Below, piece by piece: positions 1 to 6,384 of a stretch of DNA of 25,842 bases; within the stretch, counting starts at the first letter, position 1, and every line of letters starts with the position of its first letter. The position numbers and the translations under genes are program-made. Origin of the DNA: a virus; the IMG/VR virus record IMGVR_UViG_3300031857_001221, positions 1 through 25,842 of that record, one strand, 5' to 3'. The notes under the pieces were generated by a model. That model saw only the letters and a list, made by a program, of their open reading frames with translations. It made no database searches and was not told the origin of the DNA.

Positions 1-606
1 TCCAGCGGAAGCGTGATTGCCCCAATTGTATGCTGTGTTTGCGGTAATAAAAGCACCGTTAGCAAAACTTGCGGCCGAGTTTGCTTGGCCAAAAGCACCA
101 TTAGCAAAAGATGCCGCAGAATTTGCCGTATCGTATGCAGTATTAGCCTGTGTTCTTACCCATGTATCTGTGGAATTATTAGCCTGTGCATAAGCAGCAT
201 TAGCTCTATCAAATGCACCATTGGCAAATGATGCACTAGTATTGGATTGACTAAAAGCCGCATTAGCGGCATCAAAGGCCGCATTAGCAAAGGTTGCTGT
301 AGTATTTTGTGATGCGTATGATGAATTCGCTGTTATGAACGATGAATTGGCAAATGATGCACCAGAATTTGCAACTAAAAATGCACCATTAGCAAAAGAT
401 GAGGCCGAGTTTGCTTGGCCAAAAGCACCGTTAGCGAATGATGAACCTGTATTTGCAACATCATAACCAGAATTAGCTCTATCAAAAGCACCGTTAGCAA
501 AAGATGCCGCAGAATTTGCCTGTAAAAAAGCAGCATTAGCCTGTACAAATGCATCGTTTGCAGTTGTATCATCTATAATAAACGGTTTAATTTTTAATAA
601 TGCCAT
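1..606 (-). CDS. Repeat-rich tail fibre-like protein, 3' end beyond window
   Basis: Reading starts at ATG 606 and stays open for 202 codons to the left edge, so the C-terminus is missing. The protein begins MALLKIKPFIIDD and passes from about residue 17 into heptad repeats of the ANGAFDR/ANSAASF type. These are broken once by a 12-residue spacer containing DTWVRTQ. The last visible residues, AYNWGNHASAG, resemble a motif common in phage tail fibre proteins. From composition and neighbours I infer a fibre or fibre-stalk protein. No enzymatic motif is visible in the part present. The ribosome site is weak (AGAAG just before ATG), but a CATAAATA late-promoter-like box lies 28 bases upstream. The repeat DNA closely matches parts of the genes at 3854-6025, 6385-8013 and 25112-25842. 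Confidence 0.85.
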   Translation of the reverse strand, partial: MALLKIKPFIIDDTTANDAFVQANAAFLQANSAASFANGAFDRANSGYDVANTGSSFANGAFGQANSASSFANGAFLVANSGASFANSSFITANSSYASQNTTATFANAAFDAANAAFSQSNTSASFANGAFDRANAAYAQANNSTDTWVRTQANTAYDTANSAASFANGAFGQANSAASFANGAFITANTAYNWGNHASAG

Positions 607-633
607 CTTCTATTTTTTTTTATTTTATAATTA

Positions 634-641
634 TATTTATG
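634..641 (-). promoter_or_regulatory. T4-type late promoter-like box CATAAATA
   Basis: On the minus strand this reads CATAAATA, one base from the T4 late promoter consensus TATAAATA. It lies in the 59-base gap between the 138-residue gene and the partial fibre gene, 28 bases before the ATG at 606, which suits a short leader. T4 late promoters need only this -10 element, read by the gp55 sigma factor. The assignment is inferred from sequence and position only. Confidence 0.4.
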
Positions 642-665
642 GCAAAAATCCGCAATCAAATTCAT

Positions 666-1082
666 TTAACCTATTGTCCAAAAAGTACTACTAGTACTAC
701 TTTGAACGCTTGGTGTACTAGATGCATTAATTATAAATGAATTTGCTTGCTGTGCTGTGTGAGAACCAAAAGCTATTGGTTGTTCAAGATTAATAAACTT
801 TATTTTGTTAAAAGTAGTTAAATTTATTAATTGATTTAAAGGTAATTCATTTGATGCAACATTAGTGGTATCTGCTAGAACTATATTATTGCTTTGATTA
901 ATTGGTGAAGTACTAAAACCAATTGACTTTATTTTGTCAAAAGTAGTTAAATTTATTAATTGATTTAAAGGTAATTCATTTGATGCAACATTAGTAGTAT
1001 CTGCTAGAACTATATTATTGCTTTGATTAATTGGTGAAGTACTAAAACCAATTGACCTTTTATTCGATGATAAAATTGCCAT
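666..1082 (-). CDS. Small protein with a near-perfect 43-residue tandem duplication
   Basis: 138 residues, not recognised. After a ten-residue leader (MAILSSNKRS) the protein holds two copies of a 43-residue unit, one beginning IGFSTSPINQSNNIVLADTT and the next directly following. The copies differ only at one residue (FDKIK versus FNKIK). A Ser/Thr-rich tail follows, with AQQANSF and ending SSTFWTIG. It is rich in Asn, Ser, Thr and Ile, with no signal peptide or membrane segment, which suits a beta-rich virion appendage protein. No good Shine-Dalgarno sequence precedes the ATG; the start is chosen because it is the first Met after the upstream stop. It sits between the 483-residue protein and a repeat fibre gene, so a minor fibre or tip role is inferred only from position. 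Confidence 0.75.
   Translation of the reverse strand: MAILSSNKRSIGFSTSPINQSNNIVLADTTNVASNELPLNQLINLTTFDKIKSIGFSTSPINQSNNIVLADTTNVASNELPLNQLINLTTFNKIKFINLEQPIAFGSHTAQQANSFIINASSTPSVQSSTSSTFWTIG
798..1055 (-). repeat. 129-base direct tandem duplication, two copies
   Basis: Copy one covers 798-926 and copy two 927-1055. Position by position they differ only at 809/938 (t/c) and 867/996 (g/a). The unit is 43 codons, so the reading frame is kept. Such identity in an AT-rich structural gene points to a recent duplication. Confidence 0.95.
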
Positions 1083-1116
1083 GTTATTTTTATATAACTA
1101 AAAATTTGTTTTATGA

Positions 1117-2568
1117 TTAAGCTGCTCTTATAAAATATAAGTCTGTGTTTGCAGAATGAAACATGGAATTACCAACAAATACTGGTATATAATTTGATCC
1201 GTCAATTATATAAGATGCTAAATTAAGTAAAGGACTGTTGTTAGCAATGCCAAGTTGTCCTTTGTATATACCCAGTGCTCTACCACCTGAATTTCCACCT
1301 GAATTAACACTATTTCCAGAAACACTAAAATTAATTGGATATATTGTTGGCACCATAAGACCTGTAGTAGTATCAAAGCTTGGTCCATCAAACGGCGCAT
1401 TGTAATGATCCCAAGTATTACGCATATGTGTTCCTGATAATGCATTATTTGAGTTCGCCCTTAGGTTAACCAGAGCAGTTGATTGGGCTCGGCCGAATTG
1501 CATTGAAATTGCATCAAATCCTTCTGAACCGTAAGCGTTTTGGTTACCACCCGTAACTGTCCAAAAACTATTTGCTTCTAACTGGTTTCCAGCAACCGTA
1601 TTATAATATAACATTGGTGGACTACTTGCGTAATTTGTGTTTGCTGTGGTGATTGTTCTACTAAATGCTTGTGTAAACGACCTATTGATAACTCCTACTC
1701 CTGGCGAGCCTAACACATGATTTAGATTAGAAAAAGTTTCATGATATGAATGAGTTGTGTTTGCTGCTGTACCTGCATGTCCAAAAGAAACATAATAAGG
1801 GTTATCAGTATAGGCATCTTCCCAAGGCTGAGAGGTTCTTGTACCAAAATACCAAATTGCACCTTCATGAACTAAAAAAATATAATTTTCTGTTGCGCCT
1901 ACATAAAATGGAGTTCGAGTTGCGGTACCAAAATTTGATTCATTGTATCGGTTTGCAAAGTATTGTAGAGAAAAAGGTGACGCCGCAGAAATATTTCTGC
2001 CCCATGTGGTGTTGTTTGTCCCAGCGGTTAATTTTCTAATTCGTGTAATGTCCGATCCTAAAAAGCTACCATCATTGAGTCCCTCCATCGACCGGATACG
2101 CTGTAAACTTCCGTAACCAACATCATAAACACCACAATTTGGCCAATTAGCACTGTTGTCATTAATAGTCTGAACGCCCGAATTCCAAACGCTGGCGCCA
2201 CCGCTGCCAGCAGCGACCCCGCCACAACCAATGGCAAAATATTTAGTATTGGCTTTTCCATTTGAAGTCTGAAGATGTAGTATGTATGAACCCACAGTGG
2301 CAGCTGGCACCACACTTTGAGTAAAGTTATTATTTGGGCCTAAAGTCCATCCACCAGATTCAGTATTAGAAATAACTTCTTCAATAAAACAACCTGGACC
2401 AACTCCAAGAAGCGAAGCTTGTGTATTGGCCACATTGCTAGTGGAAACTCTAGTAATAGTAGGAGTTGTATTTGCGGCCGTGGTTGCTGTTACAAAAACT
2501 GCTTGCATGAGATTCCATAACAAGTCTGTCATAGTGGCAGCCCGAGGCATACTAAATTTTATCAACAT
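1117..2568 (-). CDS. Unrecognised 483-residue virion-type protein
   Basis: I do not recognise the family. The start at 2568 is supported by AGGA 8-9 bases upstream, which overlaps the region of the preceding stop codon; a second Met at residue 7 is less well placed. The N-terminus (residues about 7-28, MPRAATMTDLLWNLMQAVFV) looks like one short amphipathic helix. The remainder is rich in Gly, Asn, Ser, Thr and aromatic residues, with little charge and no helical repeat, as in beta-rich phage appendage proteins. A Gly-rich stretch, SGGNSGGRALG, lies near residues 420-432. Three cysteines sit in GPGCF, AIGCGG and WPNCG. No hydrolase or lectin motif could be identified with confidence. Its place among tail genes suggests a tail or receptor-contact protein. 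Confidence 0.75.
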   Translation of the reverse strand: MLIKFSMPRAATMTDLLWNLMQAVFVTATTAANTTPTITRVSTSNVANTQASLLGVGPGCFIEEVISNTESGGWTLGPNNNFTQSVVPAATVGSYILHLQTSNGKANTKYFAIGCGGVAAGSGGASVWNSGVQTINDNSANWPNCGVYDVGYGSLQRIRSMEGLNDGSFLGSDITRIRKLTAGTNNTTWGRNISAASPFSLQYFANRYNESNFGTATRTPFYVGATENYIFLVHEGAIWYFGTRTSQPWEDAYTDNPYYVSFGHAGTAANTTHSYHETFSNLNHVLGSPGVGVINRSFTQAFSRTITTANTNYASSPPMLYYNTVAGNQLEANSFWTVTGGNQNAYGSEGFDAISMQFGRAQSTALVNLRANSNNALSGTHMRNTWDHYNAPFDGPSFDTTTGLMVPTIYPINFSVSGNSVNSGGNSGGRALGIYKGQLGIANNSPLLNLASYIIDGSNYIPVFVGNSMFHSANTDLYFIRAA

Positions 2569-2578
2569 TTTTTTATTC

Positions 2579-3472
2579 CTATTCTGTTACAAAAGCAAAA
2601 TTACTAAAAGAAATTCTATTTACACCACTTGTATTATATAGTGATTTACTTTTTAAAAGTCCAGGAGGAATAGATACCACACCATATAAGAAGTTTACAT
2701 AATTTCCTGCATTAGGATTACATACAAGCGCTGGATTTTCAATAATTACTGGAGTACGATTTTCATCAAATGCTAAAAAAGATATTGCTGATATTATTGG
2801 TGCATCTGGTGTTGATGTAAAAGGCGCAGCATTAAATATTTTAGTATAATTTGTTAATCCATAACTGGATAATGCACCTAATAATTTATATGTATATGGA
2901 ACTTTAGCATTACTAGTGGTAAAATTACATAAAATAGTTCTCATGCTTGTTGTATATTTTTCAACGACACCATTAGTTGTAATATCTACCCATCCAATAC
3001 AAGTATTATGATTGGATTGTATTAAAATAAGAGATTTATTTGTAACTATAATAATTAGTTCTTCTGGTTTGTCCGCCGTTGGAATATATTGTTTTAAATG
3101 TAAAACTGTATCTGAGAAACCTGTTGTGCTATTAGTAATTGTTGATCCTGAACTCCAGTCTTTACCTAATCCACATGCAGTTGCATTAATACCTACTCCA
3201 AAAGTTGTATCAGTTGAACCACTTAATAAAATGTATGATTGATATGACGTGTTTGCATGATTTTTTTTACTTATAACCGAAGCTGTGGCATCATCCGTAA
3301 AAGAAACTGTATATATTGTACCACTAGGATAGTTACCGGAAAAAATAGTATTTCCTGAAGCACCAGCACTCAGCTGATTCGCTTGTGTTATTGTTCCACC
3401 AATAATACCTGTAATATCCGATATTACATTTGCAGTAACGGTGTTTGATGAGATTCTATACTTCACATACAT
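2579..3472 (-). CDS. Unrecognised 297-residue virion-type protein
   Basis: The start at 3472 has AAGGA about 8 bases upstream and lies two bases after the stop of the 107-residue gene, so the two are probably co-translated. The protein (MYVKYRISSNTVTANVISDI...) is rich in Ser, Thr, Ile and Asn with few charges, and appears to be mostly beta strand. No transmembrane segment, signal peptide, coiled coil or catalytic motif is apparent. Three cysteines occur (ACGLG, NTCIGW, TILCNF) and a fourth in ALVCNPN. The length matches no family I can name. It is one of a group of four genes behind the triple late promoter, so I infer a late-expressed virion or assembly protein without assigning a function. 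Confidence 0.72.
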   Translation of the reverse strand: MYVKYRISSNTVTANVISDITGIIGGTITQANQLSAGASGNTIFSGNYPSGTIYTVSFTDDATASVISKKNHANTSYQSYILLSGSTDTTFGVGINATACGLGKDWSSGSTITNSTTGFSDTVLHLKQYIPTADKPEELIIIVTNKSLILIQSNHNTCIGWVDITTNGVVEKYTTSMRTILCNFTTSNAKVPYTYKLLGALSSYGLTNYTKIFNAAPFTSTPDAPIISAISFLAFDENRTPVIIENPALVCNPNAGNYVNFLYGVVSIPPGLLKSKSLYNTSGVNRISFSNFAFVTE

Positions 3473-3474
3473 TA

Positions 3475-3798
3475 TTATATTCCTTGAGTTTCTTGAGTTT
3501 CTTCACTAAATTCAGTTAATGTTTCTTTTACAATCATACTGTCCGTGTCAAATACTAATTCAAAATTTTCATTAGAAATCAAATTTAATTTGTGTTGTTC
3601 TGTATAAAAATAACAAAGTCCTTGTATATCCGAAATTGATCCAAACAATACATTAGATTCAATACCTAAATCAACAGATAAAAGGTTATGTATATAACTA
3701 AATCTTTCTACATCACTTTCAATGTTATTAGGAATACTTGACAAAAGTTTATAAACTTTTGCAGGTAAACCATTGTAAAAAATTTTTATAAAATCCAT
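3475..3798 (-). CDS. Small acidic hypothetical protein, first gene after tandem late promoters
   Basis: 107 residues beginning MDFIKIFYNGLPAKVYKLLS, not recognised. It is acidic and looks largely helical in the first half, unlike the beta-rich, Asn/Thr-rich fibres around it. The C-terminus is a short acidic run (TEFSEETQETQGI) written in a degenerate gagttt/cttgag repeat. AAGG stands about 8 bases before the ATG. It is the first gene after three TATAAATA boxes and ends two bases before the next start. Its charge and size would suit an assembly chaperone or a small accessory protein for the following genes, but that is a guess from context only. Confidence 0.7.
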   Translation of the reverse strand: MDFIKIFYNGLPAKVYKLLSSIPNNIESDVERFSYIHNLLSVDLGIESNVLFGSISDIQGLCYFYTEQHKLNLISNENFELVFDTDSMIVKETLTEFSEETQETQGI

Positions 3799-3829
3799 AA
3801 AAATACCTTTGTTTTATTTAACATTTATG

Positions 3830-3862
3830 CTCTATTTATACTCTATTTATACTCTATTTATA
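3830..3862 (-). promoter_or_regulatory. Three tandem T4-type late promoter boxes, 11-base period
   Basis: On the minus strand the 11-base unit TATAAATAGAG occurs three times without a break. TATAAATA falls at 3855-3862, 3844-3851 and 3833-3840, each an exact match to the T4 late promoter consensus. A degenerate fourth copy (CATAAATG) follows in the same phase. The first box overlaps the TAG stop of the 723-residue gene, and all precede the ATG at 3798 by 34-56 bases. Exact matches, orientation and place before a gene support promoter function; transcription itself is not shown. Confidence 0.65.
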
Positions 3863-6025
3863 CTCTAAGTCAATTCTTAAATCACTTGCTTGTGACCCAT
3901 TAGTAATATTTACTGTTAAGTAATCGTTTGAAGTTAAATTAATATTTGCTGCCGCTACGGTCATTTTATTTGTGTTAGAGTCTATGTTGTATGTTCCTAC
4001 TACTGACCCGTTTTTAACTACCTCGAAAGTAAAAGTGTTTGCTGATGTGGTGCTCAAACTAGCGTATACATTATTTATAGCTATATTACTAGGCGGATAA
4101 AATCTTACTGTTCCGGTTTTTATGACAATATTACCAGTTTCATTTAAAGTGATGTATCTTATTGAAGCAGTATTTGCTTGAGTGAATGCAGCATTAGCCT
4201 GTATAAATGCTGCGTTAGCAAATGATGCACCAGAATTGGCTGTAATAAAGGCAGCATTGGCTGCAATAAAGGCAGCATTATCAGATGCACCATTCAAAGT
4301 TGTTATTTCAATAAAAGCTGTATTTGGTGGAGTGGAATCAAATGTTAATATGGTACCAGATATATTATAACTTTCTTTTGGTTGTAATACACCTTGTATA
4401 GACACAAACGTAATATTTTTATTCGTTGGTGTTGTTGATAATGTGAAGTTGTTGGATATACCATTCGCAGTAAATGTATCAACAAAACTTGTTAATACAC
4501 CACCTACTCCACTACCCGTATTTGCAGCTGCATAAGCAGCATTGGCTCTATCGAAAGCACCATTGGCAAATGATGCACCAGAATTGGCTGTTACAAATGC
4601 TCCGTTAGCTGTATTGTAAGAGTTGTTAGCCTGATTTCTTACCCACGGATCGGTTGCATTGTTCGCTGCATTGAATGCCGCATTAGCTGTAATGAAAGCA
4701 CCGTTAGCAAACGATGCTGTGGTATTCTGGGATTCATATGATGCATTGGCTGTAATGAATGCTGAGTTAGCAAAGGATGCACCAGAGTTGGCCGTTGCAT
4801 ATGCATTATTAACATAAGGTAATAAATCTATACCTTTAATCGTTATGGTTGTTGATTTTAAATTTGCTTGAAGTGTTGCAATCTTAAATGATGCATGATT
4901 AATATCAATACTATTGTTTGCACCAACCTCAGGTGTATAACCTTCAAACACATGCCATTCTTTGGTGCCAGCATCTCGAATTATACCTGTGTGTGCATTG
5001 GTACCATCGTTGTAATGAGATGAAAAACCAATATCAAGTACATCACCTGAATAGTTTCCTGTACCCATAATAAAGAGTGTATCATTTGCAACAATTTGAG
5101 TTGCACTAGTGCTGAATGCATTACCTAATATACTTAGATTTCCTGTAATGGAAACATCACCAGAAATTGTACCACCTGATGTATTAAATTTTAAGTTTGC
5201 GGCCGCATAAGCACCGTTAGCAAAACTTGCCGCAGAGTTTGCTGTTATAAATGCTGCGTTAGCAAATGTTTGAGCCGAGTTTGCCGTATCGTATGCATTA
5301 TTGGCCTGAGTCCTAACCCAAGTATCAGTAGAATTATTAGCCTGTGCATAAGCAGCATTGGCTCTATCGAAAGCACCATTGGCAAATGATGCACCAGAAT
5401 TGGCTGTTATGAAGGCACCATTTGCAAATAAAGCACCTGTGTTTGCTTGGTCATAACTTGCATTGGCAGTTACAAAAGAACTATTAGCAAATGAACCTGC
5501 CGAGTTTGCTTTGTCAAACGCACTGTTAGCTTGTGTTCTTACCCATGTATCAGTAGAATTATTTGCCTGCGTGAAGGCAGCATTTGCCTGTGCATATGCC
5601 AAATTGGCGTGGTTGGCTGCATATGGACTTTCACCGCCGCCAGTGATGGTTGTTATTTCAACGTTGGCTCCATTATCAAATGCACTATCAAAAGTGACCA
5701 CGTTACCTGTAACAGTATACGTACTTCTTAATTGAGTAATACCATCGACTACTGCAATTATATAATTTTCATCTTCCGGTGATGTACTTAAATTGAATGT
5801 TGACGTATTACCATTGGCAGTAAACACATCAGAATAAATTGTTACTGGTGTACTACTGCCTCCACCACCACTAGTATTCGCCTGTAAGAAGGCCGCATTG
5901 GCCCTATCGAAGGCCGCATTAGCAAAAGAGGCTGCTGAGTTAGCAGTTACAAATGCACCATTAGCAAATGAACCGGTTAACCTTACATCCTTCTTATTTT
6001 GGTTGCCAATGTAAGTAAATTCCAT
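3854..6025 (-). CDS. Modular repeat tail fibre protein (723 residues)
   Basis: A mosaic fibre protein. Heptad AN-x-A repeats fill residues about 15-50, 130-275, 405-510 and 580-620, twice broken by the spacer DTWVRTQAN and once by DPWVRNQAN. Two copies of a small beta module lie at about 56-128 (SDVFTANGNTSTFNLS, then VDGITQL) and 511-580 (VDTFTANGISNNFTLS, then IQGVLQP); such modules are widespread in phage fibres. Residues about 280-405 form a module with DIGFSSHYNDG and HTGIIRDAG that recurs in the 637-residue fibre. The C-terminal 100 residues, ending DLRIDLEYK, look like a beta-sandwich. The start is one base after the stop of the 108-residue gene, with only GGAA as a weak ribosome site. 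I infer a trimeric fibre or baseplate appendage. Confidence 0.85.
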   Translation of the reverse strand: MEFTYIGNQNKKDVRLTGSFANGAFVTANSAASFANAAFDRANAAFLQANTSGGGGSSTPVTIYSDVFTANGNTSTFNLSTSPEDENYIIAVVDGITQLRSTYTVTGNVVTFDSAFDNGANVEITTITGGGESPYAANHANLAYAQANAAFTQANNSTDTWVRTQANSAFDKANSAGSFANSSFVTANASYDQANTGALFANGAFITANSGASFANGAFDRANAAYAQANNSTDTWVRTQANNAYDTANSAQTFANAAFITANSAASFANGAYAAANLKFNTSGGTISGDVSITGNLSILGNAFSTSATQIVANDTLFIMGTGNYSGDVLDIGFSSHYNDGTNAHTGIIRDAGTKEWHVFEGYTPEVGANNSIDINHASFKIATLQANLKSTTITIKGIDLLPYVNNAYATANSGASFANSAFITANASYESQNTTASFANGAFITANAAFNAANNATDPWVRNQANNSYNTANGAFVTANSGASFANGAFDRANAAYAAANTGSGVGGVLTSFVDTFTANGISNNFTLSTTPTNKNITFVSIQGVLQPKESYNISGTILTFDSTPPNTAFIEITTLNGASDNAAFIAANAAFITANSGASFANAAFIQANAAFTQANTASIRYITLNETGNIVIKTGTVRFYPPSNIAINNVYASLSTTSANTFTFEVVKNGSVVGTYNIDSNTNKMTVAAANINLTSNDYLTVNITNGSQASDLRIDLEYK

Positions 6026-6026
6026 G

Positions 6027-6353
6027 TTATGTTATTTCCAATAAACTCACAATAACATCAGCTGCTGAAGCATTACTTGTTGAAACTTTTAGAACATCGT
6101 TGGCTCTCATTACTAATTTCTGTTCACCGCCGATAGTGATTAAAGAATTGCCAGGTTCAATCTCAGCCATCTTAACCATATAGTAGTCTGAACCACCAGA
6201 ATTCAATATCACATTGGCTGTTATGGTTGTGTTTAGTATGTTTGCAATAGTCATACCAATAACTGTGGTCGACACATTGGCACCAGCAGTATAAATGGTT
6301 GCTGGTGATGTTCCGACTGCTGCTTGTAGTTGATTTTTAAATGTATTTGCCAT
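6027..6353 (-). CDS. Small beta-rich virion protein (108 residues)
   Basis: This has the pattern of a small phage structural family: an N-terminal MANTFKNQLQAAVGTSPATIY, then beta strands around TTITANVILNSGG, YYMVKMAEIEPGNSL and GEQKLVMRANDVLKVSTSNA, ending SLLEIT. Proteins with this order occur among tail genes of many tailed phages, usually without a proven function; a decoration or fibre-adaptor role is likely. The family resemblance is from memory of such sequences, not from a search. The start at 6353 has GGGAA about 6 bases upstream. An AATAAATA box precedes it by about 20 bases, and the next gene starts one base after its stop. Confidence 0.8.
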   Translation of the reverse strand: MANTFKNQLQAAVGTSPATIYTAGANVSTTVIGMTIANILNTTITANVILNSGGSDYYMVKMAEIEPGNSLITIGGEQKLVMRANDVLKVSTSNASAADVIVSLLEIT

Positions 6354-6373
6354 ATAAATTCCCTATTATCCTT

Positions 6374-6381
6374 TATTTATT
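6374..6381 (-). promoter_or_regulatory. T4-type late promoter-like box AATAAATA
   Basis: On the minus strand this is AATAAATA, three bases after the TGA stop of the 542-residue fibre gene and 21 bases before the ATG of the 108-residue gene. One base differs from TATAAATA. Its place in a short intergenic gap favours a real late promoter, though an AT-rich genome makes chance matches common. Confidence 0.4.
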
Positions 6382-6384
6382 CTA

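Noticed and set aside
1-606. CRISPR array, because of regularly spaced repeats
   Set aside because: The units are adjoining, in frame and code for the AN-x-A heptads; there are no unique spacers or palindromic repeats.
4072-4079. Exact TATAAATA on the minus strand
   Set aside because: It lies within the coding part of the 723-residue fibre (AINNVYA) with no gene start just downstream; in AT-rich DNA a chance match is likely.
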